A stretch of 64,000 bases of DNA from Mayfieldus profundus (GTDB lineage: Bacteria > Actinomycetota > Thermoleophilia > Solirubrobacterales > 70-9): assembly GCA_038040325.1 (NCBI GenBank), contig JBBPIM010000009.1, positions 7,531 through 71,530 on the forward strand. The letters run 5' to 3'. Both the position numbers and the translations under genes were made by a program. This document shows positions 16,077 to 24,288 of the stretch, piece after piece. Position 1 is the stretch's first letter. Every line of letters starts with the position of its first letter. The notes beneath the pieces were generated by a model, which saw nothing but the letters and a program-made list of their open reading frames with translations, was not told the origin of the DNA and did not search any database.

Positions 16077-16119
16077 ATTCGTGCTGCTCCCGCCGGTCTT
16101 GCCGGCTGCTCTCAAACGT

Positions 16120-16133
16120 CAAACGTATGTTCG
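16120..16133 (-). promoter_or_regulatory. LexA-type SOS box at the rpoD promoter
   Basis: CGAACATACGTTTG on the minus strand fits the Gram-positive/actinobacterial LexA consensus CGAAC-N4-GTTCG at all but one position. It begins one base after the -10 hexamer, so a bound repressor would cover the transcription start. Confidence 0.55.
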
Positions 16134-16134
16134 T

Positions 16135-16163
16135 ATTTTAGATGCTTCAGATTCTGAAGTCAA
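16135..16163 (-). promoter_or_regulatory. Sigma-70-type promoter of rpoD
   Basis: TTGACT (16163-16158), a 17-bp spacer and TAAAAT (16140-16135) on the minus strand. This is close to consensus and rare in such GC-rich DNA. The spacer contains the palindrome CTTCAGATTCTGAAG (7-1-7), a possible second operator. Confidence 0.75.
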
Positions 16164-16288
16164 GGCCTGAAATCGTGAATTCAGGCTGAAAAACCGCCCA
16201 AATGCGGCAAAGTAACGGTGCCTTGCGCCGCGGGCGCTGGCGCCGCCTCAAACCCAACACCGGCGGGGCGGATTGTTACGCTCGCCCG

Positions 16289-16573
16289 GTGGCTGAGGCG
16301 CGGGACGACGACAAAGGAGTGCTCGGAAGCCTGCCGTCGAGGCGCCCGGGGGTCGAGAGCCCGCGGCGCGCAGAGGCGCGCCAGGCGGCGGCGCAGGGGG
16401 CTGCCGAGACCCGCGAGCGCAGGCCGGCCGCCGAGGAAGCCGGCGGGGGACCGACGGGCCTGGAGGAGCTGGCACGGGCGGGCGCCGGTCTGGCGACCGG
16501 CGCCGCAGCGGCGGGGCTGAAGCTGGCCGGCCGGGCGGCTGGAGGTCTGGGGAGGGTCGTGGGGCGGCGCTGA
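16289..16573 (+). CDS. Small Ala/Gly/Arg-rich protein coupled to the YihY gene
   Basis: 94 residues from a GTG start, no family recognised. The first two thirds are charged and rich in Arg, Glu and Ala (EARDDDKGVLGSLPSRRPG; RRAEARQAAAQGAAETRERR), probably disordered. The last 30 residues, LARAGAGLATGAAAAGLKLA then GRAAGGLGRVVGRR, form a weakly hydrophobic Gly/Ala segment that could associate with the membrane. Its TGA overlaps the ATG of the next gene (TGATG), which supports genuine translation and coupling. Composition alone would make it doubtful; the overlap is the main argument. Confidence 0.5.
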   Translation: MAEARDDDKGVLGSLPSRRPGVESPRRAEARQAAAQGAAETRERRPAAEEAGGGPTGLEELARAGAGLATGAAAAGLKLAGRAAGGLGRVVGRR

Positions 16574-17511
16574 TGGCCACACGGGCGCCGGCCGCCGCCG
16601 CCGATCGCTCCGGTTCAGTGCAAGCCTCATCGCGACAAAATTGGTCCGCCCGCAGCTGGGCCTATCTACGCGCCTTCTGGCATCGGGCCTACGAGGAGAA
16701 CATCACCGGCCTCTCTGCGATGGTCGCCTACAACCTGATGCTGGCCGTGTTCCCCTTCTGCCTTCTGGTTCTGTTCGTGGTCGGGCAGGTCATCACCAGC
16801 CCCGAGGTCGAGAGCAGCATCCTGCTGGACCTGCAGCGGCTCTTCCCGAGCGTCGAGCAGGACACCCTGTCCAATGTCCTGGATCGGATCCACGACAACT
16901 CGACCACGATCGGGATCCTCGCCGCGCTCGGAACGCTCTGGATCGGCGCCTCGTTCTGGGGGGCCGTGGACACCGCCTTCTGCCGCATCTACCACGTGGA
17001 CTGCCGCGGCTGGGTGGAGCAGAAGCGCTTCGCGTTTCTGATGCTGATCGTCGTCGTGCTGTTCCTGCTCGCCAGCGTCATCCTGCCGACTGCCGAAGGT
17101 GCGCTGGTCTCCAGCACAGACAGCCTGCCACTCGGCCTCGACGACAGCCGCGCGCTGATCAACGTGCTGCTGATCTTCGGCGCCCTGACGCTGACCTTCC
17201 TGATCTGCTGCGTGATCTTCTGGGCGGTGCCGAAGGGCCACATGCCGTGGCGGGCCGTCTGGCCGGGGGCGATGTTCGTCACCGCCACCACCGGCCTGGC
17301 CAACTGGGCCTTTCCCTTCTACCTCTCGAACGTCTCCAGCCTCAGCCACCTCGGCTCGACCCTGGGGTTCATCCTGATCGCGCTGCTCTGGTTCTACGCC
17401 CTCAGCCTCGCGATCCTCGCCGGCGCGGTGATCAACTCGCTGCGCCATGAGAAGCACGACACCGGCACCCTGCCCTACGAGGTGGAGCAGGACCTGCCCG
17501 ACGGCGCCTAG
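16573..17511 (+). CDS. YihY/BrkB-family inner-membrane protein
   Basis: 312 residues with about six membrane helices, typical for this family, once called ribonuclease BN in error. Conserved features include AYEENITGLSAMVAYNLMLAVFP near residue 38, the GTLWIGASFWGAVDTAFCRIYHVDCRGW loop, and LGSTLGFILIALLWFYALSLAILAGAVIN near the C-terminus. The charged tail (YEVEQDLPDGA) is cytoplasmic. Its role is not firmly known; family members are suspected lipid or solute transport proteins. It is coupled by a 1-base overlap to the small gene upstream, and its TAG overlaps the glpX stop on the other strand in a shared CTAG. Confidence 0.88.
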   Translation: MATRAPAAAADRSGSVQASSRQNWSARSWAYLRAFWHRAYEENITGLSAMVAYNLMLAVFPFCLLVLFVVGQVITSPEVESSILLDLQRLFPSVEQDTLSNVLDRIHDNSTTIGILAALGTLWIGASFWGAVDTAFCRIYHVDCRGWVEQKRFAFLMLIVVVLFLLASVILPTAEGALVSSTDSLPLGLDDSRALINVLLIFGALTLTFLICCVIFWAVPKGHMPWRAVWPGAMFVTATTGLANWAFPFYLSNVSSLSHLGSTLGFILIALLWFYALSLAILAGAVINSLRHEKHDTGTLPYEVEQDLPDGA

Positions 17512-18527
17512 CCGTACAGCAGGCTGCCGGTGATCTCGCGCAGCTTCGAGCGATCGTGGCGTGCCTGGACCTTGCGAACCGTGCCGGAGCGGGAGCGCAT
17601 CACCAGCGACTCGGTGGTGGCATGCCCATCGTCGAGGTAGCGAACGCCGTCGAGCAGGTCGCCGTCGGTCACCCCGGTGGCGGCGAAGAACACGTCTCCG
17701 CCTCCGACCAGGTCCTCGACGTCGAGCACACGGTCGAGGTCATAGCCGGCCTTCGTCGCGGCCTCGCGCTCGCTGTCGTCGCGCGGCCACAGCCGCCCCA
17801 GGATCTGCCCCCCCAGGCACTTGATCGCGGAGGCCGAAAGAACACCCTCGGGGGTTCCGCCGATCCCCCACAGCAAATCCACGCCGCTTCCCTCGCTGAC
17901 CGCTTGCAGCGCCGCCGAGACATCGCCGTCGCTGATGAACCGGATCCGGGCGCCCGTCCCACGGATCTCTCTGACGGCCTGCTCGTGGCGGTCGCGGTCG
18001 AGCATGATCACTGTGATGTCGCCGACGCCGACGCCTCGGCGCTCGGCCACACGGGAGATCACGTCGGTGAGCGTCTCGTCGAGGCTGAGGCAGTCAGCGA
18101 TCCGGGGCCCACCTGCGAGCTTCTCCATGTAGACACAGGGGCCGGGGTCGAACATCGTGCCCCGCTCCGCCAGCGCGACCACCGAGAGCGCTGCCGGCTG
18201 GCCCTGCGCGGTGAGCCGGGTCCCCTCCAGCGGGTCCACCGCGATGTCCACCACCGGCGGGCTGCCGTCGCCGATGCTCTCGCCGTTGTAGAGCATCGGG
18301 GCCTCGTCCTTCTCCCCCTCGCCGATCACCACCACGCCGTCCATCGGCACGGTGTGCATCATCAGACGCATCGCGTCCACCGCCGCCTGGTCGGCAGCCT
18401 CCTTGTCCCCGCGTCCGACCCAGCGCGCCGCGGCAAGCGCCGCGGCTTCGGTCACGCGAACCAGCTCCAGGGCAAGGTTGCGATCCGGCTTCGCAGTCGA
18501 GCGGACATCCTGAGAGATGACGCCCAT
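17508..18527 (-). CDS. glpX: Class II fructose-1,6-bisphosphatase
   Basis: 339 residues, normal GlpX length. It hydrolyses fructose 1,6-bisphosphate to fructose 6-phosphate in gluconeogenesis. The N-terminal half has GEGEKDEAPMLYNGE and the metal-binding DPLEGT signature in DIAVDPLEGTRLTAQGQP. Later motifs are ISDGDVSAALQ, LLWGIGGTPEGVLSASA and FFAATGVTDGDLLDGV. In many actinobacteria GlpX is the only FBPase. The ATG at 18527 is chosen because the open frame beyond it runs into the next gene. It ends convergently with the YihY gene. Confidence 0.95.
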   Translation of the reverse strand: MGVISQDVRSTAKPDRNLALELVRVTEAAALAAARWVGRGDKEAADQAAVDAMRLMMHTVPMDGVVVIGEGEKDEAPMLYNGESIGDGSPPVVDIAVDPLEGTRLTAQGQPAALSVVALAERGTMFDPGPCVYMEKLAGGPRIADCLSLDETLTDVISRVAERRGVGVGDITVIMLDRDRHEQAVREIRGTGARIRFISDGDVSAALQAVSEGSGVDLLWGIGGTPEGVLSASAIKCLGGQILGRLWPRDDSEREAATKAGYDLDRVLDVEDLVGGGDVFFAATGVTDGDLLDGVRYLDDGHATTESLVMRSRSGTVRKVQARHDRSKLREITGSLLYG

Positions 18528-18556
18528 CGTCAGGGGGAGCTTACGCGCGGGTGCGC

Positions 18557-19054
18557 CTAGAAGGTGGCCGGCGGCTTGCGTTGCGCGCCGCCGCCGGACT
18601 CGAGCGATCTGAAAGCGCCCGCGCCCGCAATCAGAAAGCCCGATAGCAGCGCGATGAAGTAGCCGTAGTCGAGGCTGATCCCGAACTGGGGGTCTCCGCC
18701 CGGCTTGGCGACAATCCCGTTGAAGAAAACGAGCACGATCACGGCGAAGCCGACCGTCATCGTGAACTCGCCGGTCGGATACTGGCCCTTCGAGGCGGTG
18801 AGTATCAGGTAGGTGAGGATCACCGGGGCCGCAGCGGCCAGCAGGAACACGATGCGGTTGATCGGGAAGGTCTCCCAGGCAGTACAGGTGAGATCCTTTT
18901 CGCCGCACACGAACGGGTCACCCCCCTGCGCCAGCTGAGTGAGCCGCTCCGGCGTGTCGGTGAGCGAGAACCAGGGGACGAACAGGCTGATCACCAGCAG
19001 TGCCGAGCCGATCAGGGCGATCAACTCCGTCCGCTGTAGCCGTGAGAAGTCCAC
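18557..19054 (-). CDS. Four-helix membrane protein, function unknown
   Basis: 165 residues. Helix 1 (LIALIGSALLVISLFVPWFS), a short exposed loop with two cysteines (FVCGEKDLTC, possibly disulfide bonded outside), then three more helices (IVFLLAAAAPVILTYLIL, TMTVGFAVIVLVFFNGIV, YGYFIALLSGFLIAGAGAF). The last ~16 residues are polar. Similar small proteins starting with a helix ending LFVPWFS are frequent in Thermoleophilia, but I know no function. It lies 29 bp upstream of glpX on the same strand and may be co-transcribed. Confidence 0.72.
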   Translation of the reverse strand: MDFSRLQRTELIALIGSALLVISLFVPWFSLTDTPERLTQLAQGGDPFVCGEKDLTCTAWETFPINRIVFLLAAAAPVILTYLILTASKGQYPTGEFTMTVGFAVIVLVFFNGIVAKPGGDPQFGISLDYGYFIALLSGFLIAGAGAFRSLESGGGAQRKPPATF

Positions 19055-19126
19055 GCGGGCGCGAGCCTATCCCATGCGACCGCGCAAATGCAGCACTTTC
19101 CTTGCGTATAGGGTGCGGCGACCCTG

Positions 19127-20071
19127 ATGCCTGACCGACGCTGGGGACTGACAGTGCCGCTGCCGATGCTGCCGCTGGCGGCTCACGAGGAGCATGTCCG
19201 CCGCGCCGAGGCGGCCGGTTACACCGACCTCTGGTCGGGCGAGACCAACGGGCCCGACGGCTTCACCCCACTGGCCCTCGCCGCGGCCTGGACCGAGCGG
19301 CCCAGGCTCGGCACGGGCATTGTCGGCGTGATGACCCGCGGGCCGGCGCTGCTGGCCCAGCAGGCGGCGGCGCTGGCCGACGCCTCCGGGGGCCGCTTCG
19401 CGCTCGGCATCGGCGCCTCCTCCGACCGCATCGTCTCGGGCTGGAACGCAATGGACTTCTCCAAGCCCCTGAGCCGGGTGGAGGAGTCGATCGACTTCCT
19501 CAAGGTGGCGCTGGCGGGCGAGCGCACCGAGACCGGCTTCAAGCTCGACCAGGCCCCGGCCGAGCCGGTGCCGATCGTGCTCGCGGCGCTGCGCGGAAAG
19601 ATGCTCGACCTGGCGGTCTCAAAGGCCGACGGCGCCTTCACCAACTACCTGCCGCTGGGCGGGCTGCCGCAGGTCATGCAGCAGCTCGAAGGCGCACCCG
19701 ACGGCTTCGAGCTGCTCTGTCGCTTCTTCTGCATCCCCGGCGACCGCGAGGAGGCCGAGCCGCTGGCCCGCTTCATGTTCGCCTCCTATGTGAGCGTCCC
19801 CGTCTACGCCGCCTTCTTCCGCTGGCTCGGATACGGCGACCAGATCGCGGAGATGTGCGAGGCGTGGGACGCCCGCGACCGCGAGCGCGCGATCGCGGCC
19901 GCACCCTGGGAACTGATCGAGGACACCTTCATCTTCGGCTCGCCCGAGCAGATGCGCGAGCGCCTCGACGCCTACGTCGAGGGCGGGGTCACGCTGCCGG
20001 TGCTGCTGCCGATCTGCCCGCCCGACCGGATCGGCGAGATGATCGAGGCGCTCGGACCCGACGCTCGCTAA
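19127..20071 (+). CDS. LLM-class F420-dependent oxidoreductase (Rv3093c-type)
   Basis: 314 residues of the luciferase-like monooxygenase TIM-barrel family, subgroup predicted to use coenzyme F420. Visible motifs: GLTVPLPMLPLAAHEEHVRR at the start, YTDLWSGETNGPDGFTPLALAA, GTGIVGVMTRGPALLAQQAAALADASGGRF (the typical substrate/cofactor loop) and ALGIGASSDRIVSGWN. The C-terminal third covers the last barrel strands. The physiological substrate is unknown. Its presence, with a second LLM enzyme at 29710-30771, implies the host makes F420. It ends convergently with egtD, stops overlapping. Confidence 0.85.
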   Translation: MPDRRWGLTVPLPMLPLAAHEEHVRRAEAAGYTDLWSGETNGPDGFTPLALAAAWTERPRLGTGIVGVMTRGPALLAQQAAALADASGGRFALGIGASSDRIVSGWNAMDFSKPLSRVEESIDFLKVALAGERTETGFKLDQAPAEPVPIVLAALRGKMLDLAVSKADGAFTNYLPLGGLPQVMQQLEGAPDGFELLCRFFCIPGDREEAEPLARFMFASYVSVPVYAAFFRWLGYGDQIAEMCEAWDARDRERAIAAAPWELIEDTFIFGSPEQMRERLDAYVEGGVTLPVLLPICPPDRIGEMIEALGPDAR

Positions 20072-20991
20072 TCGCTCGCTCGGGCCAGCGATAGCGCGTA
20101 AAGGCCGGAGGTGTCGGTCCACCAGTCGGTCAGCTCGAGCCCGGCCTCGGCATAGATCCCCTCGAGGCCGGCGCGCACGAACTTGGTCGAGATCTCGGTT
20201 CGCATCTCCTCGCCGGCGGCGAAGGGAACCAGCATGTCGAGGAGGGCCACGTTCACGACCTGGTCGGTGAGCGAGCGCAGCCTGATGTCGACCCAGAGAT
20301 TCTTGTCGTCCCAGCGGGCGACGTGCTCAAAGGAGTCCGGGTCAAAGTCGGCGCCCAGCTCGCGATTCAGGACCGAGAGCACGTTCTTGTTGAACTCGGC
20401 GGTAACACCCTGTGAGTCGTTGTAGGCCGCCTCCAGCTTCTGTCGATCCTTGACCAGGTCGGTGCCGAGCAGGAAGCGGTCTTCGGGGCCGAGCAGGTTG
20501 GAGATCCGGCGCAGGAAACTCGCCCTCTGCTGGGGTTCGAAATTGCCGATCGTGCCGCCAAGCAGGGCGATCACCCTGGGCGCCGCGACCGGGATCCGCT
20601 CCAGGTCGAGCTCGAAGTCGCAGACCAGCCCCCGCACCGTGACGCCGTCGTACTCGGCCGCGACGTGCTCGGCCGTCTCCCTGGTGATCTCCTCGGAGAT
20701 GTCCACCGGGCAGTAGGTCTCCAGGCAGCAGGCGTCGAGCATCGCGTCCAGCAGAACCCTGGTCTTCTGGGCGGAGCCTGAGCCGAGCTCGATCAGCGTC
20801 GCGGGGGAGTTGGCCGCCTCGCAGATCTCCGCCGACCCGTTCTGGAGGATCTCCCGCTCGCAGCGGGTGGGGTAGTACTCGGGCAGGCGCGTGATGTCCT
20901 CGAAGAGCTGTGAGCCCCGCTCGTCGTAGAAGTAGCGTGGCGAGAGTTCCTTGAAGGGCCTGGTCAGCCCGGCGCGTACGTCCGCGGCCAT
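20068..20991 (-). CDS. egtD: L-histidine N-alpha-methyltransferase (ergothioneine)
   Basis: 307 residues. EgtD trimethylates histidine to hercynine with S-adenosylmethionine. Family signatures: FYDERGSQLFEDITRLPEYYPTR at the N-terminus, SAM loop TLIELGSGSAQKT, CPVDISEEI, ALLGGTIGNFEP, and a C-terminal EISTKFVRAGLEGIYAEAGLEL (substrate-pocket region). It begins a little later than mycobacterial EgtD; no ATG, GTG or TTG in frame is available upstream, so this start stands. egtB is immediately upstream on the same strand (113 bp), giving an egtB-egtD pair. Confidence 0.94.
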   Translation of the reverse strand: MAADVRAGLTRPFKELSPRYFYDERGSQLFEDITRLPEYYPTRCEREILQNGSAEICEAANSPATLIELGSGSAQKTRVLLDAMLDACCLETYCPVDISEEITRETAEHVAAEYDGVTVRGLVCDFELDLERIPVAAPRVIALLGGTIGNFEPQQRASFLRRISNLLGPEDRFLLGTDLVKDRQKLEAAYNDSQGVTAEFNKNVLSVLNRELGADFDPDSFEHVARWDDKNLWVDIRLRSLTDQVVNVALLDMLVPFAAGEEMRTEISTKFVRAGLEGIYAEAGLELTDWWTDTSGLYALSLARASD

Positions 20992-21104
20992 CCCCGAGAG
21001 GGGGCCCCCCGGCGGCAGGTGGACCTCGACGCTGATGCGGTCGGTTGTTGTCGGTGTCGGTTCGATGACAGGTTTGGCGGCAGGTGGCGGCAGGCTCGTG
21101 TGGT

Positions 21105-22334
21105 CTAAAGGAATTGGGTTCGATTCAGTTCAGCGGCCTCGGCGTCCCTGGCGCAGCGAAACCCGGCGAAGATCTGGCGCCGTTGCGGGAGGTCCCAGTT
21201 GCGAAAGCTGGGGCGGATCACGTTGCGCCGCGTAGCCCAGGCGCCCCCCCGCAGGACCTTGTATGTGTCACCGAAGAAGACCTCCGAGTACTCGGGGTAG
21301 GGGAACGGCTCGAAGCCCGGATAGGCAAGGAAATCCGAGGCGGTCCACTCCCAGACGTCGCCGAGCATCTGCACGGCTCCGCAGTCGGCGGCCCCGCCCG
21401 CAAAGGCCCCGGCAGTCGCCGTCCCGAACGCCAGCTGGTCGAGGTTTGCGATTTCGGGGTCCGTGCCGGCACAGGCCGCCTCCCATTCCTGCTCGGTCGG
21501 CAGCCGCTTACCGGCCCAGCGCGCGAACGCATCGGCCTCGTGCCAGGAAACGTGGACGACGGGCTGCCCCGGCTGCACTGGTCCGGTCCTACCCATTGCG
21601 GTGCGGGCCCAACCCCCATTCCCGTCGCGGTGCCAGTACATCGGCGGTTCGGCGCCGGTCTGCTCGACGAAGTCCGCGTACCGGCCGTTGGTGACCGGGG
21701 TGCGGTCGATCCAGAACGGCTCCAGCCGCACGGTGTGGCGGAGCCGCTCGTTGTCGTAGGCGAACCCGCCGATGGCGCCCACCTCGTGCTCGCCACCCTC
21801 GACCGCGACCATCTCGGGCCCGTCGGGGGCCGGCTCGGTGGCGGGGCTCGGGTCGTACTCGACCGGCTCATAGCGCTCGACCGTCTGCAGCAGCTGCAGC
21901 ATCGTTTCGGTGTGCTGGTGCTCGTGCGCGATCAGCATCTCGTAAATGAAGCCGTCGCGGAGCAGGGGCTCGGAGGCAGCGTCGAGGTCCACCTCACCGA
22001 GCACCTCGAGGGTACGTTCGCGCACCTCCTCGAGATAGGCCCGCAACTCGGTGTCGCGCAGGATCGGCAGCTCGCCGCGGGTCTTGCGCGGGTTCTCGAT
22101 CGCGTCGTAGAAGCGACCGAGCTCGCCGTGCAGCGGCTCGCGCCCGCCGATCGTCTGCACCAGCCACAGCTCCTCGAAGTTGGCGATGTGCCCGAGGTCC
22201 CAGGCGAGCGGGCTGAGGATCGGCGAGTAGACCCGGTTGAGCTGCTCGTCGTCGAGCGGCTCGATCAGGCTGAGAGTGCGTTGGCGCGCCTCCGCCAGCC
22301 GCTCGGCGATCCCCTCCTTGGTGCTTGCGGTCAC
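21105..22334 (-). CDS. egtB: Iron-dependent sulfoxide synthase EgtB (ergothioneine)
   Basis: 409 residues with the two-domain EgtB layout: DinB-like helical domain (about 10-165) and formylglycine-enzyme-like C-terminal domain (about 170-405). The iron site is the conserved H-x3-H-x-E of HEHQHTE together with the earlier histidine in GHIANFEE. The C-terminal domain shows VEGGEHEVGAIG, PVTNGRYADFV, HVSWHEADAFARWAGKRLPTEQEWE and VLRGGAWATRRNVIRPSFRNW. It joins hercynine with a thiol donor and oxygen. Whether the donor is gamma-glutamylcysteine or cysteine cannot be told; egtA, egtC and egtE are not in this window. Confidence 0.93.
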   Translation of the reverse strand: MTASTKEGIAERLAEARQRTLSLIEPLDDEQLNRVYSPILSPLAWDLGHIANFEELWLVQTIGGREPLHGELGRFYDAIENPRKTRGELPILRDTELRAYLEEVRERTLEVLGEVDLDAASEPLLRDGFIYEMLIAHEHQHTETMLQLLQTVERYEPVEYDPSPATEPAPDGPEMVAVEGGEHEVGAIGGFAYDNERLRHTVRLEPFWIDRTPVTNGRYADFVEQTGAEPPMYWHRDGNGGWARTAMGRTGPVQPGQPVVHVSWHEADAFARWAGKRLPTEQEWEAACAGTDPEIANLDQLAFGTATAGAFAGGAADCGAVQMLGDVWEWTASDFLAYPGFEPFPYPEYSEVFFGDTYKVLRGGAWATRRNVIRPSFRNWDLPQRRQIFAGFRCARDAEAAELNRTQFL

Positions 22335-22463
22335 CTCGGGAGTGATGCGCTAACCCTATAGACGCGGATCAGCGGGCCCGGTTGCGATTTCGTGACGTGC
22401 ACCGCTTCGCCGGCTTGCCGGCCGTTGCCCGACCGGCTGGCCGCCATATAGGGTCCCGCCCCG

Positions 22464-23231
22464 ATGCAGATCGAGGGCGCAGGAGCACTGGTCGCGGGCG
22501 GGGCCTCCGGGCTCGGGGAGGCGACGGTGCGCGCCCTGCACAAGGGCGGCGCCGGCGTCGTGATCGCCGACCTCAATGCGGAGAAGGGAGAGGCGCTCGC
22601 ATCGGAGCTGGGCGACGGCGCGAGCTTCGCGCAGGCCGATGTCAGCGACCCCGAGGCCGTTCAGGCCGCGGTCGACACCGCATCCGCGGTCGAGGGGGGT
22701 CTGCGGATCTCGGTCTGCTGCGCGGGCATCGGCTGGGCCCAGCGGGTGGCCGGCAAGCAGGGCCCGCACGATCTCGAGGTCTTCTCCAACGTGATCAAGG
22801 TGAACCTGATCGGCACCTTCAACGTGCTGCGCCTGGCCTGCGCGGCGATGAACGCAAACGAGCCCGACGAGGGCGGCGAGCGGGGCATCTGCGTCAACAC
22901 CGCCTCGATCGCCGCCTGGGACGGCCAGATCGGCCAGGTCGCGTACTCCTCCTCGAAGGCGGGGGTGGTCGGGCTGACGCTGCCCGCCGCCCGCGACATG
23001 GCGAGCCGCGGTGTGCGGGTGGTGACAATCGCCCCCGGCACCTTCGACACGCCGATGCTGGCGCTGCTGCCGGAGGAGCAGCGCGATGCGCTGGGGGCGC
23101 AGATCCCCTTCCCCAGCCGCCTCGGCCGGCCCGACGAGTTCGCCTCTCTGGCGCTCGAGATAGTCCGCAACCCGATGCTCAACGGCGAGGCGATCCGGCT
23201 CGACGGCGCCCTGCGGATGCCGCCGAAGTAG
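22464..23231 (+). CDS. SDR-family dehydrogenase (3-hydroxyacyl-CoA dehydrogenase type 2-like)
   Basis: 255 residues, a complete classical short-chain dehydrogenase. The nucleotide-binding loop is GALVAGGASGLGEATVRAL (T-G-x3-G-x-G type) with Asp in VVIADLNAEKG, indicating NAD preference. The catalytic set is N of VNLIGTFN, S of NTASIAAWDGQ, and Y-x3-K in AYSSSKAGVVGL. The sequence style (VCCAGIGWAQRV..., APGTFDTPMLALLPEEQRDAL) matches HSD17B10-like 3-hydroxyacyl-CoA dehydrogenases of fatty-acid and isoleucine breakdown. It is a lone gene, so the exact substrate is uncertain. Confidence 0.88.
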   Translation: MQIEGAGALVAGGASGLGEATVRALHKGGAGVVIADLNAEKGEALASELGDGASFAQADVSDPEAVQAAVDTASAVEGGLRISVCCAGIGWAQRVAGKQGPHDLEVFSNVIKVNLIGTFNVLRLACAAMNANEPDEGGERGICVNTASIAAWDGQIGQVAYSSSKAGVVGLTLPAARDMASRGVRVVTIAPGTFDTPMLALLPEEQRDALGAQIPFPSRLGRPDEFASLALEIVRNPMLNGEAIRLDGALRMPPK

Positions 23232-23257
23232 GCGCCGGCCGCGACGCGGCCCGCCCG

Positions 23258-24211
23258 CTAGTCCGTCCCCTCCGCCTCGGGGTCGCGCCAGACCCGCTTG
23301 CGCCAGGGCGGCGTCACGGCGAATGCGGGCGGGATCCGCTCGCCGGCGGCGACCGGCTCGAGCGGGATCAGCCGCAGCCGGTGGCCGAACGTGACGCGGG
23401 AGACGGGACGGTCCAGCCCGGCGGAGCCGGCATGGCTCCCCCCGGCGACGTAGAGCCATCCGGTCTCGGGGCCCCAGCCGTTGCGGGCACGCAGCCCGAC
23501 CGCTTCGGTGGCGTCGCGCAACGCTCCCCATCCCGCGTCGGAGGCCCAGTTGGCGTGGCCGAGCCGGTAGTTGTAGCCGTTGTGCGAGGAGGCGCGGGCA
23601 TCGACCGCTCCATCCATCCCGATCCGAACCTGGTAGCCCTCCCAGTCGTCGACGTGGAAACCCTTCGCGCCAGCCACCGGGACGCCACGGAAGGTGGCGC
23701 TGTTCGGGTAGTAGAGCCAGTACTGCAGGTAGAGGTTTCCGCGGCGAGGCCCGCTGCAGTCGGCGGCGGTGTTGCGGCCCGCGAAGGGCGGCGGCTCGCC
23801 GACCCGGCAATCGACCACGTGGACGAAGGCCACCACCCTGCGGCCGGCGCCGGAGCGTGCGACCAGCCCCGCCTCCGGGCCGTCGGCGCATTGCGGGGAG
23901 CGGCAGCGCCGGTAGTCGACCGGTAGCGCTCGCATCCCCGCCTCGTAGGCGATCTGGGGCGCATGCCGGCGGACCAGGGAAGCGAGCTCGTCGCCGTACG
24001 CCGCGACCAGCTCCGGCGCCCGGTCGCAGGAGTCGGAGAGCTTGACGGCGCAGACGATGCGACCGGCGATCGCACGAGCCAGTGCGGCGCCCGGGAGTTG
24101 CGACCCGAGCGTCGCCAGCACGACGCCGAGCAGCAGCGCGACCACCAGCAACAGCCCCAGCCATTCGGGACTGGCCTGACCGCTCTGCCGACGCAGGACC
24201 TGGCCAAACAC
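23258..24211 (-). CDS. TadE/Flp-like N-terminus joined to a secreted domain, function unknown
   Basis: 317 residues. The start (RRQSGQASPEWLGLLLVVALLLGVVLATLG) resembles Flp/TadE-type pilin-like membrane anchors: short basic leader, Gly-Gln-Ala-Ser, Glu near the start of a hydrophobic helix. The rest is outside the membrane and contains YLQYWLYYPNSATFRG, GFHVDDWEGYQVRIG and ASSHNGYNYRLGHANW, a pattern like Vps62-related or lectin-like beta-rich domains, with seven cysteines. I do not recognise a certain family. It is separate from the type IV pilus locus. A Tad-type peptidase would be needed if the leader is really cleaved. Confidence 0.6.
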   Translation of the reverse strand: MFGQVLRRQSGQASPEWLGLLLVVALLLGVVLATLGSQLPGAALARAIAGRIVCAVKLSDSCDRAPELVAAYGDELASLVRRHAPQIAYEAGMRALPVDYRRCRSPQCADGPEAGLVARSGAGRRVVAFVHVVDCRVGEPPPFAGRNTAADCSGPRRGNLYLQYWLYYPNSATFRGVPVAGAKGFHVDDWEGYQVRIGMDGAVDARASSHNGYNYRLGHANWASDAGWGALRDATEAVGLRARNGWGPETGWLYVAGGSHAGSAGLDRPVSRVTFGHRLRLIPLEPVAAGERIPPAFAVTPPWRKRVWRDPEAEGTD

Positions 24212-24288
24212 GGGCGGACGCTAGGCGCGCTCAATTCACGCATGGCTCACGCAGCGTGCCGGTATCGTGCCGCGGGCGAGGCGAAACG

